A stretch of DNA of 64,000 bases. Source: Lathyrus oleraceus (taxonomy: Eukaryota; Streptophyta; Magnoliopsida; Fabales; Fabaceae). Within the stretch, counting starts at the first letter, position 1; each line of letters starts with the position of its first letter. Of this stretch, positions 43,901-54,270 are shown one piece after another. The position numbers and the translations under genes were made by a program. The stretch lies in assembly GCF_024323335.1 (NCBI RefSeq), contig NC_066583.1:17902665-17966664 (forward strand). The letters are read 5' to 3'. The notes under the pieces were generated by a model. That model worked only from the letters and a program-made list of their open reading frames with translations, had not been told where the DNA came from and did not search any database.

Positions 43901-44317
43901 AAAATGATAGATGGTGTCGTCTACTCTGGGCAAAGTATGCACGACAGGAGGAGGAACGGCAAGGACCGGGCTAGATGTCGGTAGAGAAGCAAAGGTGGGA
44001 ACAGGACCCTCAGGCATGAAATTGGGAGGCATCCCCCACGGGAACCCGGTTAGCATGGCTGTTGGAACAAAATATGCACTGGCAGCGGGCACAGTAGGGG
44101 AGACAATTTCAGAAATAACTGTCCTCTGGGGAGGAGTTGAAGGTGTCAGAGAAGATTGGCTCTGGGCAACCATGAATGACTCCATTAGGGCAGTCAATAT
44201 GGCTACTTCCTCTTTCAGCTCGCGGTTCTCTTTCTCTAAGTGATCCATCAGTCTAGAATTGTTGGCTCTAGTGTAGTACCGGTGAGTCAGCTTGTCTTCA
44301 AAATAAATGAAGGACAT
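40934..44317 (-). pseudogene. gag-pro: Ogre gag-protease with one amber codon
   Basis: 1,127 codons from the ATG at 44317. N-terminal coiled-coil-like helix (LEKENRELKEEVAIL), P-rich segment, gag core with LRWYMGLDSANI and EYAQRWREVAAQI, Q/H-rich stretch, and zinc-knuckle remnant near 42766-42810 where the first cysteine is a tyrosine (YVYHSGAPGH-x4-C). The aspartic protease has D-T-G-S (41657-41665) and LLGRPWIHEAGAV. A TAG at 43619-43621 breaks the gag core; the Tat gag has a glutamine codon at the aligned place, so this looks like one C-to-T change. Function as particle protein plus maturation enzyme is known for the family. Confidence 0.88.
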
Positions 44318-44559
44318 AGAGTTAGACCACAGGGCAAGGGACCGGAAATAGAATCTGCTTATGCATATGATGCATGCAATGCTTGTGCATATGATTTATT
44401 TTTTATTTCAAAGGAACTTTAGAGTTTTATTTGCAAATTTTGGAAATATTAAGCATTTTATCACATATGGAAATATCTCATCAAATAATATCAGGGAAAA
44501 GAAGTACATCATCGTCAATCCTATACAAGAGAAAAGGAAAATAATCATCCTATGGATCC
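44318..44559 (-). other. Spacer between ORF1 and gag
   Basis: 242 bp with no ORF; AT-rich, with ATG-CATATG repeats near 44350-44400. Confidence 0.6.
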
Positions 44560-46062
44560 CTAGAAACAATCATCTAAAGCTCGGGACACAGGGAGATAAG
44601 ATGCACGAAGCCTCTTCACCTCTCTCTCGTAGGCTGCCTCCATATCGGCTTTCTCTTTGGCGAGTCGATCATGCTTCCTCTTCCAGAACTTAGAAGACTG
44701 AGGAAGTAGAGAAGTCCATACATCATCAGGGTCATCAATAACCTGATGCTCAAGAAACTCAATCAACGCATCCTTCTCCTTAATCTGCTGAAGTAACTCT
44801 TCATGTTCACGGATCCAGGCACGTGAACGGTCTTCGTTTCTCAACTCCTCTACTCCTTGATTAGGGAGGGTTGAAAGCCCAACCATAATCATAGGTGTAG
44901 ATCTCGGATACTCGTAAGGCATGAGATGCTCAGACGCTCTCTTCCTTACCCAAGCAGTGTAAGGCTCCAAAGCAATGCAATTCTTCGGACCTAGCTCCCT
45001 CCTTCCTTTCTTATGAATTTTGCGCCAAGAGCGGACCATTCTAGCTTTCAATCTATGGGGATCTTTACCCTCCTGAAAGAACACGCCTTCTAACAGAATA
45101 TTATTAGGTTTATCCTTCAGGGGGAACCCAAGCTGACAACGCGCCAAAACAGGGTTGTAGTTAATCCCACCACATGTACCAAGAAGAGGCACATTGGAGA
45201 ATTCACCACAAGAGTCAATAATCTGCACCCCATCATACACACGGTTGTACCAAGAGATATCATCATTAGTGAGAGACATAAGTCTCGTGGACCACCGTAG
45301 ACATTCCTTGTTCTCCTTAAAAGCGATCGTCTGAGGTAAGTGAGAAATAAACCACTTATACAACAGAGGCAAACAACACACAATGACGCCACCACCCTTT
45401 GCATTCCTCATATGCAAAGAGAAATAGGTATCGCCCAACAGAGTCGGAACGGGATTAAGAGTAAAGAAAATCCTAATAGCGTTCACATCCACAAACTTGT
45501 CGATGTTGGGGAATAACACTAGCCCATAGATGAGAAGTACAAATATGGCCTCAAAGGCGTCCTCACTCATGGCCTTTCCATACATAGTAGCTTGAGCAAT
45601 GAGGAACTCAGAAGGGAGACCTTGAATTCCCCCTTTGGTAGTCATATGAGCATCAACCAGAGATTCATCTATGTGTAACATGTCTGCTATCTCTTGAGAA
45701 GTAGGAACCCTTTCCAAGCCACTGAATGGCAACTGATCCAGAACAGGTATACCCACAAGATAAGCATACTCCTCAAGTGTAGGCAAAAGCTGAAAATCCG
45801 GAAACGTGAAGCAATGGTACAAAGGATCGTAAAACTGCACCAATACACTCATCAATCCTTCATCCACCTGAGTAGTCAGAAGAGGAAGAAGCTTCCCAAA
45901 ACGAGCCTTGAAACCCAAGGGATCTAGTACATAAGATGTCAAATTCCTTAACTCTTTCAAGTCTGGTTGTCTGAAACTGTACTTCTTTGTATTCCTTCTT
46001 TGTCTTTCCATGTCTGAAAATTTTGCAAATAGACCTCTTAAGTTCCTTGAAAATTTTCTCAT
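44560..46062 (-). CDS. Ogre ORF1 protein, function unknown
   Basis: 500 aa from the ATG at 46062 (the open frame begins earlier at a non-ATG codon; another good start is at 46011, MERQRRN). ORF1 between primer site and gag is a recognised Ogre feature of unknown role. The body has LTSYVLDPLGFKARFG, LVQFYDPLYHCFTFPDF and LPTLEEYAYLVGIPV (about residues 30-110), resembling plant mobile domain-like proteins, and several hydrophobic helices around 185-250 that do not look like clear membrane spans. The C-terminus (about 405-500) is charged and coiled-coil-like. The frame is intact, in contrast to the gag-pro next to it. Confidence 0.8.
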   Translation of the reverse strand: MRKFSRNLRGLFAKFSDMERQRRNTKKYSFRQPDLKELRNLTSYVLDPLGFKARFGKLLPLLTTQVDEGLMSVLVQFYDPLYHCFTFPDFQLLPTLEEYAYLVGIPVLDQLPFSGLERVPTSQEIADMLHIDESLVDAHMTTKGGIQGLPSEFLIAQATMYGKAMSEDAFEAIFVLLIYGLVLFPNIDKFVDVNAIRIFFTLNPVPTLLGDTYFSLHMRNAKGGGVIVCCLPLLYKWFISHLPQTIAFKENKECLRWSTRLMSLTNDDISWYNRVYDGVQIIDSCGEFSNVPLLGTCGGINYNPVLARCQLGFPLKDKPNNILLEGVFFQEGKDPHRLKARMVRSWRKIHKKGRRELGPKNCIALEPYTAWVRKRASEHLMPYEYPRSTPMIMVGLSTLPNQGVEELRNEDRSRAWIREHEELLQQIKEKDALIEFLEHQVIDDPDDVWTSLLPQSSKFWKRKHDRLAKEKADMEAAYEREVKRLRASYLPVSRALDDCF

Positions 46063-46914
46063 TATTTTGATGATATGAATACAAATGGGTGCATGAATGC
46101 ATGAATGCAACAATCACACTCAAGGATCAAGCAAAGCACACCAAACAAAGGTCATGGGACGGATCATGTTATCCTTAATATCAGCCATCCATTTTGGTGG
46201 ATTACGGTTTACGCCTTATCAACACCCAAGTTCCATTGATATTAAGGATACATGAACGGATCAACCATGAATCAAAGGTTTGTCGCAAGTCACGAGCATG
46301 GAGTTTAGGTTAAGAACCACCCCAAAGGGAATGTACTATGGTTTAGACCTGCCAAACATGTTCTACAAGAGGTTCCCATAGTCATCATCCCATCTTTCGG
46401 ATATTATCGGAGAAACGACTACTCATATTCCAACAATATTCTCAAGAGATACTCTTATGAGTGTAGTATCGCGTAACAATCGTATCAAATCTTACACTTG
46501 AACGACCTTCGCACTATATCCCAAGCATATGCCAAGATGGGTTTGGTAAACTAAGGTCCTTGGCTTCTAAGGTCTATATTGGAGAGAGTAATGTCTAACC
46601 ACAACTTACTTGTGTGACATTATTGATCCCAACATAACCTCCACCAAGTGAATGGACTTGCAAGTTAACTTGCTAAGGAATAACTCCACACAAGTCAACA
46701 AGACTATGCCATTCTCATATCCTAAGTGCACTCGAGTTCGGGTATAGAACTCATCTCACAAAGATCACCAAGCACACAAGGAATTAATATTCAAGCAATT
46801 CAATCATTACATACAATACAATAATCTCAAATTGCACAAAAATATGTCACAAAATAATATACACAACAATACAACACAATATGGAAAGTAGGCAAAACCC
46901 ACTAGGCAATAAAT
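46063..46914 (-). other. Ogre leader
   Basis: Untranslated leader from primer site to ORF1. It matches 7270-7757 plus 12715-13017 of the Tat element and gives the empty site for the solo LTR. No gene. Confidence 0.75.
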
Positions 46915-46932
46915 TCCCCAGCAGAGTCGCCA
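46915..46932 (-). other. Primer binding site of Ogre, tRNA-Arg type
   Basis: Same 18 nt as at 13018-13035 on the minus strand; six bases from the LTR at 46939. Confidence 0.88.
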
Positions 46933-48990
46933 TTTTTCTGTAGCGGGGTATTCGTTACCATTAGAGATATTGACTAAATCCAAGGTAAATCATACAAGTC
47001 GAGTCGCCACCGCACTTCTATTTATCCAAAGGAATTGTTAGAAAGTGAACAAAAACCTAAAAGTTTTATTGAATCAAAAACTAGTAAAAATGTCAGAGAT
47101 CTGGGTAAGGGGGTTGGTTATGCAATGGGAAGGTGTTAGGCACCCAAAGTATCCTAGGTACTCCTAGGGAGCCCTTTTCACACTTGTTATAAGGTTGGCA
47201 TTTTGTGAAAATTTATTTGTGCAAACATGATTGAAGGGATGGGAAAAGTGTGTATGTTTATCTAATGTACTACTTACTAAAAGAGAGGTCAAAAGAAAAT
47301 TACTCGCACGGATGTCGCATCCACTGCATATGTATCTCATCTGAATAGGAGAATCAGAGTCTTCGTAGCTCGGCTACCTACGGGTTAAAGAGGGGTGTGC
47401 TCGGTAAGACATCGCATCTTATGCCTACGCATCTCATCTGGAATGAGAATCATAGCAAGCCGTAGTTCGGCTAACTACGGGGTAAGGGTTGAACGACGTT
47501 ACTACGCAATCTACCGGATGCTCGACCTTTGGAGACTTACTCGCATGTAGTAGAAGGAGTAAACGTGCTCTTAGGAGAAGAAAAAACAATGAGTTGTTGG
47601 TGTTTTAGGGATGTTCATGCAAAAGGGCAGTCCTGGACGAAGGAACCACGCTACCTTATTTGACATGCAGACGAGAGACTATACGAAGTCTAACAATCTT
47701 ATGGGGAGACGATCACACCATACAAAACAAACATGGATAAAGTAAAATGCCACCAAAGGGGCTCAAACATATATGGGTAGGGCTTTAGTCAAGAGGGGCC
47801 ATATCAACCTCGACAAACAAGCCATGGAAGGGTAATCAAACAGGCTCTTAACCTCTGACATTGAACGTCAGGGTGAGCAGATTAACAGGGTAATGAGGAT
47901 AAGACTTCATAGCTCTTACCCTGGACAGGGTGAGCTCATGACAAAAAGTGGGGATTCAGAAAGGTGGAACCCTCTCCACTGACCGACCGGACAAAAGATC
48001 TTGGGCTTTTGTTCTGAAGCATCGACACGTAGTGTGAGCATAAAGAATGACACACTGAATAACGGGGGATTGATTACTAATCCCTTTTATCCGTCAATTG
48101 CCTCTTCATGGAGGTCTTTAGCACAAAAGTAACACACAAGAATATTACCTCCTATCGAGGTCTTCCAGCTAAGAAAGCAGTAAAATGCTAAAAGATGTAA
48201 AAGGGATTAAGATCTACCACACGGATAAAGATCCGGAGTAACAGCAACTCAAGAAACAAGAAACCCAGAGATCTCTCAAGCTAGCACCATCAAAGAAAGT
48301 GGGTCAGTACAGGTAATCGGAATAAACCTTCAGGATGGTATCCCACAAATAAAGTGGAATACCAAGCAAGCCATCTCTGCAATAGTCACGTGAGTCCTCA
48401 CAAAAACTCAACAAAAAAAGTTAGAGTAACAGGATGGAATCGGGAGAAAACAATGCTGAACACAAAACAGATTAGAGCAAACAGAAAAAAAAAACAAATG
48501 TTGTCGCGATCGCTGTTGCATCGCCTAGCGAAAGCTTAGCGAAGCTTCGCTGCGTGCTCGCCTAGCGAAGGTGCTAGCGAGCGCCTGCGGGTTTTGGGTT
48601 CTTCATGGATAACAGTACGTTCTCAGAAACCCCAAACCCTATGGCATCCATCTCAGAAACGAAACGGTTAAACATTCAAGGTATTGTTTACACATTCATG
48701 CATATCTAAACCCGGGGGCAAAACTGAACGATACCTCATACATTCAGAGCATTCAAATTGAAAGTAATGGGAATAAGGGCAAACCTGATTAGAGAGACCG
48801 ATAAAAATCGAATGGCACGACTGAGTTTGCAAGGCGATATTAGGGTTTGCGTGAGGCGGAGGTGAAAAAGTTTGTGAGTTAGGGTGAACTTCTCAGAGCT
48901 GTCTGGAGGTTGCTGCAAATTAGTTCGCCTCTCTCCTTCTTTCCCTCTTTCTACTCTTTTTATCCAGGTCCTGTTTCAATGAAAATTCTA

Positions 48991-49000
48991 GTATTTATAA
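48991..49000 (-). promoter_or_regulatory. TATA box of Ogre LTR
   Basis: Minus strand TTATAAATAC, with the palindromes at 49084-49162 about 85-160 bp upstream. Confidence 0.6.
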
Positions 49001-49083
49001 CCTGATTTCCGTGGCTTAGTGGGCTCAAATGAGGGCAACTCAAGCCCATGACTTTTTGTTACTTTTCTCAAAACGCGTGGGCT

Positions 49084-49162
49084 TCGCCTAGCGAAGGATC
49101 TGCTCGCTCAGCGAGCATGACAGTTCAGATTCGCTAGGCGAACCATTCTGCTCGCCTAGCGA
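49084..49162. promoter_or_regulatory. TCGCCTAGCGA palindromes in Ogre U3
   Basis: Three perfect units (49084-49094, 49131-49141, 49152-49162) and a TCGCTCAGCGA variant near 49104. The pair at 49131-49162, with its 10-base spacer, is almost the same as 26591-26622 of the inner Athila LTR, read on the opposite strand. Confidence 0.8.
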
Positions 49163-49543
49163 GCATGACAGCTCCAGAACAGATTCTTGCTCCTTCAAGA
49201 CTAGCATTCTGAATGATGAATAAACCCCATTTGAACCTGTTGGAAGTAACTTAAGTCTTTCTCTTGTGTTGACTGATCACCTGAATAGAATCCACAAAGT
49301 GTCTTGGATGATACTCAAGCTTCAAACAAAAGATGTTGGTGACACATTTTTGTGCTTTTGGTTAGTAAACAAAAATAAGAGAAACAATGATATATAATTC
49401 AAACATGCTTGGTGATCTCAAACCAATCACAAGGAGTCCCACCCAAAGGCAAAGGGAACCAAGATGCTTATGATCCTTGAGGCTATGCAAATGCAATGTT
49501 ATGATGCCATGGGGGATATTAGGGCCAAAATTGGGGTCTTACA

Positions 49544-51090
49544 GATGCCCCTATTTAAGGTCATTCTAGCCGGAGAAGTGAAGGTTGAAATCTTCATCTC
49601 GACGGGGTGGAATGGGCTTAAATAATAACAAAGAGACGAATTTTGGTCCCTAAGAGACCTCATGATGCAAATGTAGGTATGAAAAATGGTAACACTCTAT
49701 GGAGATATGTGTCCACAAAAGCAAAGAAATCAGAAGCCACTGATAATCCATATGAGCAATTCACTCCATGGGACCAAGACCCTGGGGACTCTCCTGGGAA
49801 TATAAAGGGATAAAAATGCGCGAGCAGGTCACGACTCAAAGCTTGGGGAACAAAATTCCAAAGGGAATAAATCCATCGGAAAGACTCGAGCTGATTCGAA
49901 GATGCATGTATTAGGGAATATGCCAATACATCAAAAACTATCTACAACAGATACTTCGGATAAAAATCCGGACGAAGACAATCCACTAAGGGATCTCACT
50001 GGGGATGTCCACAAGGACACTCCTGGGGAAGCAGCGGGACGAGGTATTACCGGCTTACTGGGTAATAAGCTCAACGAGACACGGGATCTGAACACCGACG
50101 AAAGGGCGAGAGATACAACATGCTCGGGAAGAATGAATATCTAAGACCGGTATAAGGGTGAGAGATATCAAAACTTCAAAACATCTGAGGAAAACCTAAA
50201 AGGTATACTTCAACTCAGGGATTCTGACTCCACAGGGGACCAAAAAGTCATAATAGGGAGCAGAGAGGAAGGAACACCAGGGATACCGGTTACTGGGCAT
50301 ATAATAGGTGACCAACCAAGGCGTGAATTGGGGAATATTCCCAAGACACTCATCATCCAAAGGAGGGCTAAAAGTAAAACTCGATTATAGGATGGATATT
50401 CGACTCCGTAAAGGGGATACGAATCTTACTCGACTGGGGAAGAACAAAAGCTTCGACCGAAGAGTGCATGAGATACATCATCTATTACCGTCAGAACGTA
50501 GATAATATACTCGCATGGGCGATTATCCACAACCAGTTACTGGGTTAATAAAGGATAAATCGACCGAAAAGAAAAGGCATTGGGATACCGCAACTAGGCA
50601 TATAATGATGACCAATTCAGGAGAGGAACAATTGTTACCAACAACAACAGGGTAGACGAGAGATGACCCGCTGGGGATAAATTGCATAATCAGGGCAATT
50701 ATCCACGCAAATGAGGGGATATCAATACCGAATATTGGATGAAGATAACTGTCACCAATTAAGGATGAGCAAAAATAGTTACTCTGCAAAAAGGGAAGAA
50801 ATAAGGTTTACAACTACCGATATGAGGGTAGAGAACCACATACTCCGCCGGGGATAATAATTACTAATTATTGAGCAATTATTCATTTACCACGGGGAAA
50901 CAGGAAAATAGTCTCAAGAGACCGATCTAGGATCAAACTAGATAGGCACACCAAATCAAGACTTGTCCCGGTGAGGATATGACTCAATGGGGAAAACCAT
51001 CCCAATATATGTGTTGGGAAGGAACAAAAACAATCAACATCTTCAGTGCTCTCCCAAGGATAGTATGATCTCCAAAAGGGTAAGGCATTT
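49544..51090 (-). repeat. Ogre 3' noncoding region, minus-strand arm of inverted repeat
   Basis: Begins with a PPT (minus AAATAGGGGCATC, 49544-49556) at the LTR. It holds degenerate tandem units with the core TACCGGTTACTGGG (clear near 50286, 50531 and 50050). It is the inverted homologue of about 52690-54270. No coding capacity is seen. Confidence 0.8.
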
Positions 51091-54000
51091 GTTCATTCCT
51101 GGAATATTTATATCCTCCTTCATCATCTTTCAGGATTGTCTCCTCCGTGAGCGCAGAAGAAGATAATACACCACCAAATTCCCCAGAGAGTCTGGAGTTT
51201 TGGCCTTGGTCTTCTAACTCCCCAGTGAGTCTGGGTCTAGCATCTGTGTTTTATCGATTATATGGTTGTCATCCCTTGTGTGGACTGACCTAAAATCCCG
51301 TATAGATTGATAAAAGTTGATATGATATCTCTTCAAGGAAGTTGGTCTCCCTTATTGTGATTAGAAATATCCCACAGAGTGAGCAGGAATTCCCAGCATG
51401 AGTGGAAATTTTCAGCAGGTTGGTTTGTAGCTTATCCCCAGCGGATTCGCATGCAATTTTCCCCCAGTAAGTTTGCTTACCACTCATCTTCAGTAGGGTT
51501 GCTCACAATAGACCTCCCCTAGTTGGTTCGCCAGCAGATTATCTCCAGCATGATCGCCTACAGGTTATCCTCAGTATGATTACCAACAGTCTTTCCCTAG
51601 TGGAGTTGCCTGACCAGGGCCTGATATTTGCTCTTCCCTCCTTATTGGATGGTTTCCTCTTAGTAGAGCTGGTGTTGAAGATGTTGATTCCTTCCCCAAC
51701 GGAGCAGTGGTTCTCTCCCCTTGGTAGAGATGTTTCTCCAACAGAGATGAGGAAAATTTGTTGATTTTTGGAACTTCCGTTTGATGGGTGTATCCCCACA
51801 GAATTTCATATCATTCCCTGATAAGTTCCCCAGTAGAATTTCTTCTACGATGGATCTTATCCGTGTTGTGCTCCCTGGTAGAGTTTTGTCTACATCAGAT
51901 GTTTTGTCTGTTCAGCAGCAAATCCCTGGCGTTGGCTCTGTAGTTTCCCCAACTAAGACTTTACCTGATCCCAGTTTGGCGTTGGAACTTCGAGGAGGAT
52001 GTATTGTTAGCTTCTCGACGGAATGATTGTCTCTTTCTCCGCAGCAGAGATGTTCCTTCAATGATGAGAAGTGAATGTTTGATTAATGTGCTTATGTTTG
52101 GTGGTTATTCCCCACAAAATTTCATATTATTGCCCGATGAGATCCCCAGGAGAGTTCATCCATGATGGATTTTATTGTTATCTCTGTAAGTTCCCAAGAA
52201 CTGTTGGAAGATCCCCAACTTTGGTATTTGTGCTCTTTGACTGATCCCCAACAGCGATCTCTGATCCCCGACGACCCTGCTTGTTCCCCTAGCAGTAGTC
52301 TTGGTCCCCGACAACGACTCTGTTTGATTCTCAATGGTGTTTGGTGTTCCCTGGTATTTGTTGCTCCCCACCAAATTGGATTTATCCTGCGGGCCTGGCT
52401 TTCTCTTTTGAGATGTTGTACCGGATGTCTGTCCATTGATCCTTGGACCTGTTTGTGTTAGATATGTCTGTTTGTCAGCATTAATCATACATAAACCATG
52501 CATATACATGCATAATTATAGCATTCGGATATTCATATTGCATTCTTTGCCATATATCGTTGCTTGTTATCTCCTGCTGTTGGTGAATTGTTCTTTCCTA
52601 AGCAGATGTTTGTGTCTGATCTCTCCATATAAAGTCAGCCCTATAGGCAGAAAGTGTCTATCTTTCCTTCATTATTCCCCACTGAGTTATGTCCTCGTGG
52701 ATGATTATTGTTTCAGTTTCCTCCCAAAATATATGTTGGGATGGAATTACTCCCCTGAGTTATATCCTCATTGAGTTGAGTTTTGTTTCATTGCGTCCTT
52801 CTAGTTTGTTCCTAGATTGACTCCTTTCTTGTTATTTCCCCTGCAGTTCCCTGTGGTTCAGGTGATCAATTACTCAGTAAACAGCAATTGTTCATTCTCC
52901 CCAGAGGATTTTTGTGGTTTTCTACCCCGTAACCGGTAGTTGTAAACCCCATTTTTGTCCCCTTGCAGGGTTAATCCTTGATTTTGTTCATCCTAACCGA
53001 TGACGGTTACTCTCGCCCTTGGTTTTCTACCCAGTAACCGGTAGATATAATCCCCTCTTTTTTGGTTATCTTTATCCAATATTCGGTATTGATATTCTTT
53101 CGTGTTTGAGTATATCACCCAGTAACCGGTGATATATCTCTTGGATAATTGCTCTGATCAAGCAATTTATTCCCAACGAGTTATCTTTCATTTACCCTTG
53201 TATGGTAATGATCGTTTCTCCCCTTGATTGGTCATTATTTTATACCCAATAGTCGGTATCCCGATGTCCTTTCTTTTTGGTCGATTTATCCTTTATTAAA
53301 CTAGTAACCGGTTGTGGATAATCTTCCATGCGAGTATGTTATCTACGTTCTGACGGTAATAGATAATATATCTCATGCGCTCTTCAGTTGAAGTCCTTTT
53401 CTTCCCCGGTCGAGTAAGATTCGTATTTTCCTTATGGAATTGAATATCCATCTTGTAATCGAGTTTGCTTTTTCAGCCCTCCTTTCGGATGATGAGTGTC
53501 TTGGAAATATTCCCCAATTCACGCCTGGTTGGTCACCTATTATATGCCTAGTAACCAGTATCCCTTGTGTTCCTTCCTTCTGCTCCCTATTATGACCTTT
53601 TATCCCCTGTGGAGTCAGATTTTCCTGAGTTGAAGTATACCTTTTAGGTTTTCCTCAGATGTTTTGGATGATTGATATCTCTCACCCTTATATCGGTCTT
53701 AGATATTATTTCTCCCTGAGCGTGTTGTTTTCTCACCCTTATACCGGTGTGCGATCACATGTCTCTTTTTGAGCTTTATTATCCAGTAACCGATAATACC
53801 TCATTTATCGCTTCCTCGGCCGAATCCCTTATTGGATATTCCCCATCCGAGTCCGGATTTTTATCCGAAGTATCCTTTGTGGATAGTTTTGCTGTATTGG
53901 CATATTCCTCAATACATGTATCTTTGCATCAGCTCGAGTCTTTCCATTGATTTATTTTCATGGAATCCCCTTGTGTCTTCCAGCAAGTTTCAAGTCGTGA

Positions 54001-54270
54001 CCTGCTCACGCATTTTTATTCCCTTTATCCCCCCAGAGTCTTTGTCTCCCTAGTGAGTGTATTACTCTTATGGGTTTTCAGTTTCTCTTGATTTCTTTGT
54101 GGACACATATCCCCACAGAGTATTAACTTTTGCATGCATACGTCTGCATCATGAGGTCTCTTAGGGACCAAAATTCGTCTCTTTGTTATTATTTAAGCCA
54201 ATTCTACCCCGTCGAGACGAAGATTTTAACCTTCATATCTCCGGCTAGAATGACCTTAAATGTGGGAATC
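51090..54270 (+). repeat. Ogre 3' noncoding region, plus-strand arm and centre
   Basis: From about 51180 to 52450 there are degenerate CCCCAGCAG/CCCCAGTGAG units in plus orientation. From 52690 the sequence is the inverted homologue of 49544-51090, with CCCAGTAACCGGT cores near 52927, 53030, 53117, 53303 and 53783, ending in a PPT (AAATGTGGGAATC, 54258-54270). The point where orientation changes is between 51070 and 51180. No gene. Confidence 0.75.

Larger units (their letters stand above)
40733..49543 (-). mobile_element. Ogre LTR retrotransposon, 5' part (nest level 1)
   Basis: Minus strand: LTR 46939-49543, tRNA-Arg primer site 46915-46932, leader, ORF1 44560-46062, gag-pro 40934-44317, start of the intron to 40733, where the Tat element is inserted. 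RT and integrase would lie left of the window. ORF1 upstream of gag and the intron after protease are Ogre hallmarks. The LTR is not bounded by target DNA on its right: a PPT and Ogre 3' sequence follow, so the left end of the element and the LTR are part of a recombinant. Confidence 0.88.
46939..49543 (-). repeat. Ogre LTR, minus orientation
   Basis: 2,605 bp, TGTAGCGGGG to GGGGTCTTACA on the plus strand. U5 block near 47000-47160, two degenerate 100-bp units near 47300-47500, palindromes at 48521-48531, 48558-48568, 49084-49094, 49131-49141 and 49152-49162, and a minus-strand TATA box at 48991-49000. The primer site lies on its left and a PPT on its right, so it acts as 5' LTR for one side and 3' LTR for the other. 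Confidence 0.9.
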
